DNA of 64,000 nt from Axinella damicornis (taxonomy: Eukaryota; Porifera; Demospongiae; Axinellida; Axinellidae): positions 16,717,815 to 16,781,814 of the forward strand of contig OZ007509.1 in assembly GCA_963931865.1 (NCBI GenBank), given 5' to 3'. A model generated the notes under the pieces. The model worked only from the letters and a program-made list of their open reading frames with translations, was not told the origin of the DNA and made no database searches. The position numbers were made by a program, and so were the translations under genes. Of the stretch, positions 34,001 to 38,713 are shown in pieces (the stretch's first letter is position 1; every line of letters begins with the position of its first letter).

Positions 34001-34817
34001 AGCTTCCTCTCTAGTTGCCTTATGTAATTGATCTCTGAACCCTCTGCCTCCAGCTTGTCTGCAAACAAGGTAGCTTGTCTGCAACCAGGGTAACCACTCT
34101 GTGGCTAAAAACAACTGATTTGGATTTTCAGTGTGGCAGAGACAGTGGGTTGCCATGTGCATGAGCACAACCTACTGCAGGCACTGCTTTATAGCCTCGT
34201 TCCCAGGCCTTCTACACCACCAGTTTTTTTGATCACTTATATAGAAGTCCTGGGAACAAGGCTAACAGTGCTACCTGCTTATCCGGCTTGGAGCTGCTAT
34301 TGTGTCACCATGCAGAGTAAACAGCATTGTCCAAGCCCCATCACTTAGCATCCATATTTAGAGTCAGTGTAATATCTTAGTAACCACCGACTCCGGTAAG
34401 TGTGTTTAAGTCTTCTTCCATTCTATAGGATGTATGGCCTCTTCCAGACTGTGTTCTACTTTGGCTACATGGCTTTGGCAAGCATAGCGCTAGGGATGCT
34501 GTGTGGTAAGGCGACTGTCCCACTGGTGTTATTACCATAGTACAATGCCAGTAAACATCTGGCGTTTCAAGCTGTGCACTTATGCTTATGTAACAATGTC
34601 ATGGCAACAGGCTGGATGGTATAACTTTTATGTCAAACCATGATGTTGCTATATCGAGCTGCATCACACATCCCTATAGATTTGCAGTAGCTATATCTTT
34701 GTAGGACTACATCAACGGTGACTGTTTTTTTTTATTTGTCTCTCTTTAGGAACTGTCGGATATGTAGGGACAAGCTACTTTGTGAAGAAGATATATTCTA
34801 CTGTAAAAATTGACTGA
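1021..34817 (+). CDS. TM9SF3: Transmembrane 9 superfamily member 3 (5' end outside window)
   Basis: TM9SF (EMP70) proteins are nine-pass membrane proteins of the Golgi and endosomes with a lumenal N-terminal domain. Thirteen exons keep phase throughout: 1021-1115, 1475-1549, 20662-20739, 21173-21304, 21587-21753, 22184-22278, 22689-22819, 23451-23590, 23946-24014, 24593-24739, 26029-26112, 34429-34505 and 34750-34817. They encode about 451 residues of the roughly 590 usual for the family. Diagnostic stretches include [104 protein letters not shown] and the C-terminal [16 protein letters not shown]. All match TM9SF3 rather than TM9SF1, 2 or 4 as I know them. The first exons lie upstream of the window. 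Two introns are hugely swollen: the second (19.1 kb, with the fibrinogen-related genes and a gypsy element) and the eleventh (8.3 kb, with a BEL element). Every other intron is under 2 kb. Confidence 0.93.
1318..1352. mobile_element. Micro-hairpin element, 35 bp, same family
   Basis: The shortest member seen: tagcctcgtcccca, a 5-base middle, then the matching right arm ggcctgggaacgaggcta. It is flanked by a perfect 9-bp duplication atacagtac (1309-1317 and 1353-1361). It sits in a TM9SF3 intron. Confidence 0.8.
1874..3744. mobile_element. Possible large TIR element (GGGGCGAG termini)
   Basis: The left end ggggcgagtgtgagcgag (1874-1891) and the right end ctcactcacgctcgcccc (3727-3744) are inverted matches at 16 of 18 positions. 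A shorter relative with the same termini lies at 24944-25417. No clear duplication of target sequence is seen, so the two ends may belong to separate insertions. Confidence 0.4.
2711..3538. mobile_element. Foldback element with minisatellite in its arms
   Basis: The left arm (about 2711-2860) is inverted at about 3398-3538. Matching pieces are gttgcatgtaaaacgcgg against its complement near 3520, and the tract around gctggcgcgag against its complement near 3408. Each arm carries a 12-bp tandem repeat of the type ggaatggaacgt. The interior has several tctcgcg-type short palindromes. No coding sequence is seen. Confidence 0.65.
3881..4667. mobile_element. Large foldback (inverted repeat about 280 bp per arm)
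   Basis: The left arm, from tactccgtgcgcatgcgc (3881), is repeated inverted up to 4667. Blocks such as ccagagatccactcgag (4040s) reappear as the complement near 4490, and aaggccttgttgaaggc reappears near 4570. Arms differ by scattered substitutions and indels, so it is not young. A 58-bp hairpin (4165-4222) has inserted between the arms. Confidence 0.75.
4165..4222. mobile_element. Micro-hairpin element, 58 bp
   Basis: It runs from tagtctcgttcccagacc to its reverse complement. It is flanked by tatctcatt (4156-4164) and tatcacatt (4223-4231), a 9-bp duplication with one mismatch. It is a variant of the GCCTCGTTCCCAGG family (GTCTCG in place of GCCTCG). Confidence 0.75.
5283..5451 (+). repeat. 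5' LTR of the Ty3/gypsy element
   Basis: Starts tgctgtaactcag and ends actataccaca. A TATA-like tatataaata at 5381-5390 probably serves as the promoter. It reads identical to the 3' LTR. Confidence 0.95.
5525..9493 (+). CDS. Gag-Pol polyprotein of the Ty3/gypsy element
   Basis: A single 1322-residue frame with no gag-pol shift. In order: a capsid-like Gag region (about 1-200); two CCHC zinc knuckles ([14 protein letters not shown] and [14 protein letters not shown], about 210-245); aspartic protease with DTGA (about 307); reverse transcriptase with YMDD (about 585); RNase H with [12 protein letters not shown] (about 732); integrase with the HHCC zinc site (about 953-985) and catalytic core containing LDFAGP and TDNGSNF (about 1018-1075); then a GPV/GPF-type C-terminal module and a basic tail. 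No chromodomain is seen. Start chosen at the first ATG after the primer-binding site. All key residues are present, so the protein is predicted to be active. Confidence 0.95.
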   Translation: MAATFGSIGEYEEGKEDWPQYVERLEHFFAANGIVEDDRKLSVFLSVIGPNAYKLLRSVISPKKPGEKTFEELVTAMTEHHSPAPSEIVQRYKFHSRFRKPGESIATFVSELRSLAEFCNFEGNQLENQLRDRLVCGVNDDQIQRRLLSEAKLTYKRALELAQGLETAAKNVRELQTSSRVPSGPTADSTMGAVHRLRPAPRKKVPDSVCYRCGKPGHFAAKCRFKDAKCHNCGKVGHLRKVCRSKRTNPATGPHDQQQQRTVKHLEAEQLSPEEEEYSLFQMKTPQSNKPFQVEMVIEGHSLSMEIDTGAAFSLVAEDVYRQNWGDKSLTESKVNLRTYSGEQIAVLGCLQVNVEYKGQKAIVPLLVVRGSGPSLLGRDWLSYFKLDWKSINLLQGSSLDHVLQRHKAVFQDGLGKLQGYQAAIQVDPDAQPRFCKARSVPYAMKEMVEKELDRLVEEGTVESVQFSDWAAPIVPVLKADKSSVRICGDFSLTVNQVSKLDRYPIPKVEDLLASLAGGKAFTKLDLSQAYQQVPLDEASKKYVVINTQKGLYQFNRLPYGVSSAPGIFQRIMDSLLADIPGVVVYMDDILVTGPTESDHLAALEEVLSRLEKAGLRLRKTKCQFMVSSVTYLGYTVDSEGLHPTPEKVRAITEAPSPRNVTELKSYLGLLSYYSRFLPKISTILAPLYLLLRHDTPWHWKAKQQAAFLESKQLLTSSRLLIHFNPKFEIVLACDASSYGIGAVLAHRLPDGTEKPIAFASRSLSSAEKNYSQIEKEGLACVFGVKRFHSYLFGHHFTLYTDHKPLLTLFSEHQAVSSQASARIQRWALTLAMYEYTLVFRSTTDHSNADAMSRLPLPEKPDHTPIPVELVLLAETLEEAPITATHIRLWTRRNPVLSQVLQCIQSGWPASCSQDLKPFWFRRTELSVQDGCILWGSRIVIPEPGRERILQELHDGHPGISRMKSLARSFMWWPNMDQEIERMVKSCTECQVHCSAPPVAPLHPWKWPTHPWSRLHLDFAGPFLNNMFLILVDSHSKWLEVFQMSSTTSTAVIQRLRTVFAQFGLPATIVTDNGSNFTSLEFKEFLQRNGIAHVTSSPYHPASNGLAERAVKTFKQGMRKIKQGTLSERMARFLFNYRITPQTTTGLSPAELLQGRRLRSRLDLLKPDIAARVQQKQLKQKESHDRHARARCFEVGDTVFTRNFGKGDDWLPARIVERTGPVSFRVELEHEGLIWRRHQDLIRKRHVDELPFPPVELEIPEDDSPESEPEVIPTAEVTPATQPENPRTSETSTPDLNVPTPTGRYPKRVRRPPERYQAGQTS
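9504..9672 (+). repeat. 3' LTR of the Ty3/gypsy element
   Basis: Same 169 bases as the 5' LTR, directly after the purine tract. Its right edge abuts the gcgtc duplication and the coding sequence of fibrinogen-related gene A. Confidence 0.95.
9601..10669 (-). CDS. Fibrinogen-related protein A, tail disrupted by a retrotransposon
   Basis: Exon 1 (10505-10669, 55 codons) encodes a signal peptide and a short NNCT-containing stalk. Exon 2 (from 10338 downward) encodes a fibrinogen C-terminal domain (FReD). Features seen are [25 protein letters not shown], the calcium-site-like [13 protein letters not shown] and both cysteine pairs. FReD proteins are usually secreted lectins of innate immunity or allorecognition. 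The Ty3/gypsy element entered just after KIRR. The original last codons ([12 protein letters not shown] plus stop, seen intact in copies B, C and D) are stranded at 5239-5282. As it stands, the frame runs about 24 codons into the LTR and stops at 9601. The domain core is whole, so function may persist with a changed tail. Confidence 0.85.
10903..11529. mobile_element. MITE with CCGTATTTCC termini and internal minisatellite
   Basis: The left terminus ccgtatttccatgaatag and right terminus ctattcacggaaatacgg are inverted. A TA lies just left; the right side has CA. The subterminal regions carry an 18-bp tandem unit of the type gcggcgtttattcgaggg. A GCCTCGTTCCCAGG-family element (11334-11424) has inserted inside it. 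Confidence 0.7.
11334..11424. mobile_element. Nested palindromic element, GCCTCGTTCCCAGG family
   Basis: Inverted arms enclose a piece also found in the 289-673 element (gcgacaaaaagctgggg). It is flanked by cacgtacg on both sides (11326-11333 and 11425-11432). The same insertion is present in the duplicated block at 17503-17593, so it predates the duplication. Confidence 0.65.
12672..13724 (-). CDS. Fibrinogen-related protein B (intact)
   Basis: Exon 1 is 13560-13724 and exon 2 is 12672-13391, joined in phase 0 (GTGAGG donor, CTTCAG acceptor), giving 294 residues. Residues 1-21 form a signal peptide ([19 protein letters not shown]). A short stalk follows, with NCT and an acidic/basic mix. 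Residues 56 onward are an FReD domain with [35 protein letters not shown] as the calcium-site region and the second cysteine pair in [14 protein letters not shown]-glycosylation sequons are at NCT, NFT and NGS. The basic tail ends KPKPKETC. Presumably secreted; a role in binding glycans or in recognition is inferred from the family. Confidence 0.9.
13725..14236. promoter_or_regulatory. Spacer B-C, promoter region of gene B
   Basis: It is homologous to spacer C-D (15283-15714) apart from a 63-bp hairpin insertion at 13906-13968. The promoter of gene B must lie next to 13724. No TATA box is obvious. Confidence 0.5.
13906..13968. mobile_element. Micro-hairpin element, CAAGAGCGCAT family, 63 bp
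   Basis: Arms caagagcgcataagtag and the matching complement enclose a GC-rich middle. It is flanked by gtaatat on both sides (13899-13905 and 13969-13975). The paralogous spacer C-D has one gtaatat (15451-15457) and no insert, which gives a true empty site. A second member lies at 48894-48924. Confidence 0.85.
14237..15282 (-). CDS. Fibrinogen-related protein C (intact)
   Basis: Exon 1 is 15118-15282 (signal peptide and stalk, 55 codons). Exon 2 is 14237-14953 (238 codons plus stop), in phase 0, giving 293 residues. The first ATG of a longer open frame reaching 15369 is less likely, because the ATG at 15280-15282 aligns with all paralogues and starts the hydrophobic signal. The FReD domain is complete, with [13 protein letters not shown] as calcium-site region and a KPKPKETC tail. 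The exon 2 start differs slightly ([16 protein letters not shown] rather than [12 protein letters not shown]). Confidence 0.9.
15283..15714. promoter_or_regulatory. Spacer C-D, promoter region of gene C
   Basis: Short spacer homologous to B-C. It carries the empty site (15451-15457) of the CAAGAGCGCAT hairpin. No exon is seen. Confidence 0.5.
15715..16758 (-). pseudogene. Fibrinogen-related gene D, exon 1 frameshifted
   Basis: Exon 2 (15715-16419) is a full open FReD exon, closest to gene A (same [13 protein letters not shown] tail region). Exon 1 (16587-16758) is 172 bases instead of 165. A 7-bp tandem duplication (ccctggg-ccctggc, about 16612-16625) shifts the frame and creates a TGA a few codons before the donor. 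The splice sites and the signal peptide part remain. Unless another start or splice path is used, no full protein is made. It is probably a recent pseudogene, because the rest is undamaged. Confidence 0.75.
16759..18775. other. Spacer D-E, duplicate of spacer A-B
   Basis: It follows 10670-12671 almost base for base, including the MITE at 17023-17733, its nested element and the 18403-18642 open stretch. Small differences are extra 18-bp minisatellite units and a repeated cacgtgatgagtcattt unit. With genes D and E it forms a block of about 4 kb duplicated from A and B, or the reverse. Confidence 0.75.
17023..17733. mobile_element. Second copy of the CCGTATTTCC MITE
   Basis: Same element as 10903-11529, carried by the segmental duplication. 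It has more minisatellite units (gcggcgtttattcgaggg) on both sides. It contains the nested GCCTCGTTCCCAGG element at 17503-17593. Confidence 0.65.
18776..19901 (-). CDS. Fibrinogen-related protein E with frameshifted C-terminus
   Basis: Exon 1 is 19737-19901 and exon 2 is 18776-19570, in phase 0, with an open reading of 319 residues. The FReD core is intact through both cysteine pairs ([22 protein letters not shown]). A 20-bp deletion relative to gene B, between two gatcaa repeats near 18945-18955, then shifts the frame. The conserved end (EMKIRRKSC to KETC) is replaced by an unrelated tail of about 50 residues read from the former 3' region. The conserved end is still readable in another frame down to 18868. 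It may still be secreted, but the end of the domain is altered. Confidence 0.8.
19902..20661. other. Region upstream of gene E up to TM9SF3 exon 3
   Basis: It carries the presumed promoter of gene E next to 19901, then unique-looking intron sequence, a 90-bp hairpin with TTAA flanks (20404-20493) and the pyrimidine tract and acceptor of the TM9SF3 exon at 20662. Confidence 0.6.
20404..20493. mobile_element. Hairpin element with TTAA flanks, 90 bp
   Basis: The sequence is a near-perfect palindrome centred between 20448 and 20449 (arms ggtagcattgtacctttacc and the complement, one mismatch noted). It is bounded on each side by TTAA (20400-20403 and 20494-20497). A TTAA duplication is the mark of piggyBac-type transposition. 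The ends GGTAGC are not typical piggyBac termini, so the assignment is tentative. Confidence 0.55.
21305..21415. repeat. (GT)n microsatellite at a splice donor
   Basis: The GT-rich repeat begins at the very donor of the TM9SF3 exon ending at 21304 (gtgggtgtgtgtg). The donor is therefore the first unit of the repeat. Confidence 0.85.
22816..23180. repeat. Three degenerate tandem repeats of about 100-135 bp in a TM9SF3 intron
   Basis: Units start near 22816, 22918 and 23053. Each contains a version of agtaccacctccagag followed by gggtcaca and gcttgcttataa. The first unit overlaps the exon end and donor at 22819, so the repeat arose by duplicating the exon-intron junction. Confidence 0.7.
24298..24388. 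mobile_element. Short inverted-repeat element, 91 bp
   Basis: Arms gcccagtatatttgctcaca (starting 24300) and the complement (24358-24386) enclose about 30 bases. There are a few mismatches (ttgctc against agtgaa). It lies in a TM9SF3 intron. No clear target duplication. Confidence 0.6.
24944..25417. mobile_element. MITE with GGGGCGAGCCTGAGCGAG termini
   Basis: The left end ggggcgagcctgagcgag (24944-24961) and right end ctcgctcaggctcgcccc (25400-25417) are exact inverted repeats. The interior shares a tract (aggaagtgatttacggcac) with the complement of about 1962-1980 in the 1874-3744 element, so the two are one family. Confidence 0.7.
25610..25974. mobile_element. MITE with CCGTAGTTGC termini and TA flanks
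   Basis: Termini ccgtagttgc and gcaactacgg are inverted and are bounded by TA on both sides (25608-25609, 25975-25976). The interior has several cgcgaaat/atttcgcg palindromes. The TA duplication suggests a Tc1/mariner-type mover. Confidence 0.7.
26468..26685 (-). repeat. 3' LTR of the BEL/Pao element
   Basis: Begins tgttacagtctcgg and ends cagttcacaaca on the plus strand. It reads identical to the copy at 32405-32622. Confidence 0.93.
26763..32315 (-). CDS. Gag-Pol polyprotein of the BEL/Pao element
   Basis: A frame of 1850 residues. The N-terminal Gag has a DUF1759-like region. Three cysteine/histidine knuckles follow at about 355-420 ([40 protein letters not shown]). A protease-like DUF1758 region carries [11 protein letters not shown] (about 488). 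Reverse transcriptase has YVDDVVTGA (about 905), the YVDD form usual in BEL/Pao. A peptidase A17-type region with [16 protein letters not shown] comes next. Integrase has [16 protein letters not shown] and CVTCRRYEG (zinc site), DFAGP and SDNGKTF (catalytic acids), and [14 protein letters not shown]5641-like end follows. All core residues are visible and no stop interrupts the frame. Confidence 0.95.
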   Translation of the reverse strand: MAEEALARKKKIRAAHRSSATRLMGQAGALIEATPINADELALMETNLSGKLTTLEAANAEIVELTPEPQLEEEIGRADEYSENLQRSLLQIRKALKTLSPSTTPPRDPPSTTPPRDSPPRDPPTLHPDVSAAGGGAVGSSKVKLPKITLPHFKGNPIYWTAFWDSYESAVHLNSGLSNVDKFNYLRSLLERSAYEAIAGLTLSSANYGEAIEILKNRFGNRQMIISRHMEILLSLSAVSGEHDLRGLRRLYNEVEANVRSLKALGVERDSYGTMLTSVLLTKLPPEIRLLITRKASGEDLTLETLQAVFEEELVARECSRDPARNNRYPQDKPRPPTATTLLSGTRESNRESMACCYCQQSHASVDCHVVTNLDARRQILKTSGRCFNCLVRGHIGRRCRSPPQCQTCKRKHHPSICDRTVVTDLKSPPSAAESTNVSISTLNPEAPPYVSNPTSALCSASTKSVLLQTARALSYNPRKPDSRVELRILLDGGSQRSYLTERARRVLKLAPEGEQRLSIAAFGSARGGPKVCPIVNVGMLLKGYPSMTVSLFVVPMICEPLIGQPIDVCIGQNPHLADLELADWADQGSRLEVDVLIGSDHYWDLVTGAVSKSTGGPTAIHTKLGWVLSGPIAVGGSNQCSTNLITTHVLRVDTQPDPLNDQLRAFWELESLGIQPNEKSMYDDSRSTIKLREGRYEVSLPWKQFHQPLPDNYSLSQQRLHGLLKRLRQNPALLRDYDCIIQEQIEKGIVEDAPAIEANSTQLHYLPHHAIVRSDKDTTKLRVVYDASAKRDGKPSLNDCLLVGPKFNQRIMDILMRFRSYRIPLTADIEKAFLMVSVEEKDRDVLRFLWVNDINEDEVKIRPLRFTRVVFGVCSSPFLLNSTIRHHLEQYRSSHPELIEKLINSFYVDDVVTGASTEEEAFQLYTDSKKILKDGAFNLRKFRTNSLSLQLKINAAEDQAENLQDAQSPSLEETYTDATLGKPHSTESPTVKVLGVIWNPQDDCLQFCVTDIAEAAATTEPTKRNVVSIIGKFYDPLGFLAPVIIRFKGLFQRLCERQLQWDEALPDALQREWEALVKDLHDSCSVSIPRSYYEGIDEDVCSYTLGGFCDASTTAYAAVVYLVMKTQRKSRTQFLVAKTRVAPMKALTIPRLELLSALLLARLITTVSSVLESTLPDLQKKCYTDSTVALHWIKGTSKEWKPFVQNRVNEIREKTSPVLWHHCPGATNPADLPSRGMTMSELRLSRLWRYGPDWLKDSLTANDADELAEMPKECSKELRASNKKSHNLVATEVKHTIGDVIQCERFSSFRRLVRVTAYAMRAVKLFQGKRTSQSSSSIAIQELSEAERRWIEDSQGSLEREKSFDSLKPQLNLFRDENGLWRCGGRLANADIPYSTKYPLLLSRNHPLTPLIINDAHRRVLHNGVRETLTEIRRRFWIVKGRSLVRAIIHRCVTCRRYEGAPFPTPPPPPLPVSRVTEAPAFSFTGVDFAGPLTIRTEGPNKTGKAWICLFTCFVTRAVHLDIVLDMSTPTFIRCLKRFAARRGLPRRFISDNGKTFKAASKFLKSVFKDDTVRDHLAEKGCEWTFNVERAPWWGGAFERMVQSTKRCLRKMVGQASLTHDELITAVTEIESIINSRPLSYVSAGDTEEPLTPSHLLIGRRVLNLPDHLGHLCDPGDEDFDIDSTQLTRRTKHLSNTLNHFWKRWRSEYLAELRESHRHLLKKSRGKPQVSVGDVVIVHEEGLARGFWKLGRIQSLMIGQDGKTRGATVRLAAKNRSTSLNRPLRLLYPLEIDSSSESMDAPQKARESERQDENAEQPICRPRPRRAAAQKSEEKRRLWMKDLSEDDIV
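32405..32622 (-). repeat. 5' LTR of the BEL/Pao element
   Basis: Carries the promoter and start of the element on the minus strand. It reads identical to the 3' LTR. Just outside lies acaccctaaaccctaaaccc, which overlaps the target duplication. Confidence 0.93.
33170..33825. mobile_element. Foldback element with 9-bp target duplication, 656 bp
   Basis: The left arm starts gggtgagtacaatcgctgg and runs to about 33350; the right arm (about 33640-33825) is its inverse. The tract around gaagccgcaacaggctagg is matched inverted near 33290. Each arm carries a small tandem repeat of ctggactggacta. Flanks taagacaac (33161-33169) and taagacgac (33826-33834) form a 9-bp duplication with one mismatch. 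No coding sequence. Confidence 0.8.
34192..34264. mobile_element. GCCTCGTTCCCAGG-family hairpin, 73 bp, older copy
   Basis: Left arm tagcctcgttcccaggcc and right arm tcctgggaacaaggcta (one change) enclose about 35 bases. Flanks show no clean duplication, as expected for an older insertion. Confidence 0.65.
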
Positions 34818-35433
34818 GGCTATGTTGTATGTATAGGTGCCAGTATAGGGTTTACAGTACATTGCTGTCCATGCATGAACCATCGTGGTACACTCTCATC
34901 ATAACCAGTACTGCTTTTGATCCTGCATAGTTTTGGATTTTCTTTGTAATTATTTTATTGAAAGGTTCTTGCATAATAATAATATCTTATTATACCCACT
35001 GATAATAGAGTCACTTGTACTACAGTGATGACGCAGTTGATAGGTGCCGACCACGTATAACTACCATACACCTTGAGCTATCCCGGAGTAGGTATCAAGG
35101 CTTCAATTCTATTGGCTATATAACAATATAAACCACACCCTAACCTGCCATAATATACCCTAAGTATGCACTGTATGACGTAAGTGACCTAAGTGAACCA
35201 ATCAGAAGCGAGCTTAGAAAACTACTCCGGTACTGTATAGGACCAGACTCTGCTCCTCTGGTATAGGACACCTTGTACATGCACGTGACTATCGGGACCA
35301 CAGAATTAGAAACCGCAGCGATGCAACCGCCCCCTGCCCGGGCCCCGCGCAATTTAAGTGTGACGGATATATATATATATACAGACGCGATGTGACTACA
35401 CTGCACGATTAGTTGCCTCGCGCTAAGGCGCTC

Positions 35434-35995
35434 GGCAATTACACTCCTGGTAGGGGAAAAATTGTGCCGCGTAAATTACACTCCTGGTAGGGGAAAAATT
35501 GTGCCGCGTAATGTAATATAATCTAAATAATCTAAATAACCTTTGACTACCTTAGCAATGGCCTACAAAGATTCTGACTACACCGTCGTGATCACTATCA
35601 TGCAGTGACCCAAGCGTACAATTTTGGTTCTGAAACTCATCTTGGTGGTGGAGATACAAGCGCTTTTGTCTCGCCGTGGCCGCCATTGCTCGAGCTCTCT
35701 CTCCGACTTCCGGTGGCAGTACCGTTCTTAGCAAAGGCACACGAAGATTCTGACCACACGGCCGTGATCGCTGTCGTTCACTGACGCTTACATGCCAAAA
35801 CTCACCGTGCTGGCAAAGTTGTAAGTGCTGTAGTAACTTCGTGTCTTCCCCGTGGCCGCCATTGCTAGCGATCGACAGAGCGTGGTTGCCACGTGGCATG
35901 TGCGTTGATTGGAACTAACTGCGATACTTAGCTTTCGCTACGCGTATACGGCGAGTCACAGCTGGCGTTGCAACTGCTACCAGGAGTGCGGTTGC
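35434..35995. mobile_element. TIR element with CACTCCTGGTAG ends, copy 1
   Basis: The left end ggcaattacactcctggta and right end taccaggagtgcggttgcc are inverted. The interior has two diverged copies of a unit with agattctgac and gtgatcg. It is found inverted at 39590-40005. Open frames inside (for example 35552-35899) follow the repeat and are not called as genes. Confidence 0.6.
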
Positions 35996-37458
35996 CCCTC
36001 GTAATGTAATCCCGGTTACGTCTCTATTATCTATGGTTTGGTGATGTCCTTATACAGCTAAACAACACCACGCCGTCCACGGATATCGATCATTGCGAAA
36101 GAGACAACCCGTTATCCTTGCCTCGTGCCCAGACAGATAGATCGGCATCGCCCACGCAAAAAGGAGAATGGCGTGATCATCGTAACGTACGTGTAGCTAG
36201 CTATACACGTAGAGCTACACTTGGCCCCACAGCTCATTCTCAGTGGTGCAAAACAATGTTGCACGGTGTATATTTTAGAAAGCGGTGAGAAAGTACAGTA
36301 ATGCAAGTTGTGCAATACTCTGTGGTTTGTGAGCTTGCTCACAGCTTCCCTGCTTGTCAGGCCCATGGATATGGCCCACATTCCAGACATCACGCCATAA
36401 GACCGGCGCAACCGGAAATCACATCATCATAAGACGGAGCACGCACCAGACACGTTTCACGCGAGTTTATTATTGAGAATCTTGCAGGAACTATCTATCG
36501 ATCGCATGTTCTAGCGCTGACTCGTAGTACCTATATACTAGTGTCATAATTAACTGCATTTCGTGTTTACGTTAAGCTTAGCTAGCTATGTATGATGACC
36601 TCATGATCGCGAGGGAGAGTCGCAGATCGCAGTCGAGAGATGCGCTTTGGTATTGATTGGGATACAGCCAAGGTAACCATACAGCAAGACCTCTGTGATA
36701 AAGTTACGAAGAGTCGATCTAAAGTGATTAGGCCTCAGTACGCAGTCAAAAATTTACCTCCGATTCTCTTTACACTTACTGTAGGGTTGTGTACCTCTAG
36801 TGTGCATATCTGTGGTTGGTTTCGTTCTGATGTGTGCAGAAGTAGTCGTCATTATGTGAGTCCAATCACGGATATTATCCATGGTGCAATAATGTTATGC
36901 TTTTGTAGTTCTGTTCTGGAGCTCAGTGCTGGGTGTCTCACACTGGGCACTGGTGAAGCCCAACAACTGAACGCTCAAGCAGTTTGTGTTGGCATTGCTG
37001 CTGACAATAGTTATTTTTAACAGGACAAGTTCTTTCAGTCCAATGGCTGGAGTCTGCCGGCTATAGGGAGTCCTGTAAACACATAATGGGCACAAAACAA
37101 TAATGCAATTTGAGCAGGGCATCTTTTTATGCACGGCTGTTGTCATTGGTGGTGTGCATTGTTGCTCTCCAGGAAGGGGGAGGAACTGCATTGCCTGCAA
37201 GAGCTATATCTGACATTGACAACAGAGAGAGAGAGAGGAATAGCTAATGGTCTGCATTTGAGCTTGCGGCCCCGGGCATCCCTAATTCGGGTGCCGGAAG
37301 CAAATTTTTGGATGGTCAGACCATGCATGGTTTGTCTTGCTGATGAGTTCATGGAAGGCTCAGGATATGAGCCACATGGGCATGGTGCCTCGAGGCGCTT
37401 TGGTTTAATGATTATCACAGAGGCTGCAAAGCCTGAGTGTAGAATGAGCAAAGTCAGA

Positions 37459-37500
37459 GGGGGGGGGGGGGGGGGGGGCAACCCCCCCCCCCCCCCCCCC
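37459..37500. repeat. G20 and C19 homopolymers facing each other
   Basis: A run of about 20 G (37459-37478) is followed after three bases by about 19 C (37482-37500). It could fold as a hairpin or a G-quadruplex. Run lengths are unsure in any assembly. Confidence 0.85.
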
Positions 37501-38713
37501 ACTTTGGCAGCTCTGTGATGTCATACACTGAAATATGGTATCAGTCGCCTAATAAATGCAGAATTCAAACTAAACACGTGCATGTGGCTAAATTTTAGTG
37601 TGATGTGATGGCGTGCGGTGCATGGCAAGCGGCAGGCGTCTCTGCTGGATTCGTGGGTTGTCAGGGGCTAGTGACGAGACCAACAGGCAGTGCAGTGCAA
37701 AGCACATAATATGTGCTACGAGAGCCAATCCAGCTAGCTGAAAAGCGAAGGCGAAAAAAAATTTCCGCGCTTTGATCAGCACTTCACGCCTCTGCACTGA
37801 CTTGGCCCCTCCCACTTTTTGTATGCTTCCGCTGCCTCTGAAAGTGCATAATTTTCATTCCTCAGCTGCCTGGGGAAGGGCTCTTCTGGCAATCTCTACA
37901 CTGTCGTTAGTTTCTGCTTCTGTGCCACCTTAATTTCTCAGTGTCTTTCTTCCACATCGTAGTGTGAGTACTCGCAGTTTGTCATTTCACGATCAGTGTT
38001 CGCAAACCTGCTTATGTGTGAACCTTGACCCTGACAAATGGAATCTTGGCAGTGTGGATTAATAGAAGTTTTGATAGCTGGTTAAATGTGTTGCCTGTAT
38101 AGCCAACCCGAACCAGGAGGTAAGTTGTACCATGGCTATGGTTAACCATTCATTCAGTACTAGTGGTAGCTCACCTGGGCCTGCACCCACTAATGTGCCC
38201 TGGACGAGCTCTATATAATTGTGTGCATCTGTAAGTAAGCAATCTGTCGTAAAAAAGGGATCAAAAGTGATCTAACAGGTTCAATTTCTGTTTTGGCTTT
38301 CAGCTTTCATACATAGTATATCCACAAGAGACTTCATTTCATATAGCTAGGTTAAAGATTGAGGATGATTATCCCTTTCTAGGCTGAAAGTGAGTCACTT
38401 TAGCAATGCTGTTGTATGAAGCTTATAGCTGCTTCTTTTCTGATCCCAGAATAATGTTATTCAGTGGGCTTACTGTCTCACTTCTGTTGATTCCATAATC
38501 GTGCATGTGATTATAAACCTGATTGCCCATCACCATCATGAAGAGCATGGCTGTCCCGTGGGTTTTTGCTGTGGTGACTCACTTGTGCTTGTATGTGCAG
38601 CAGGGAAGTGACGAGGGTTTTCAGAAATGGTGGTAGGTTGTGGGTTATCCCATTGTTATGAACATGATCCCATAAGAATGATTTTTATTTATTTTTTTCC
38701 ATTTAAAACGAGG

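Noticed and set aside
35552..35899. 115-codon minus-strand frame, with a relative at 39597-39806
   Set aside because: Lies in a repeat with inverted copies; the relative is in broken frame and no known domain is seen.
36640..36672. Possible first exon (ATG ... AAG|GTAACC) for the gene at 41740
   Set aside because: Eleven codons only, with no intermediate exon found; kept as a remark in the intergenic entry.
37129..37518. Frame ending in Gly then Pro runs
   Set aside because: The ends are translated homopolymers; the rest has no features.
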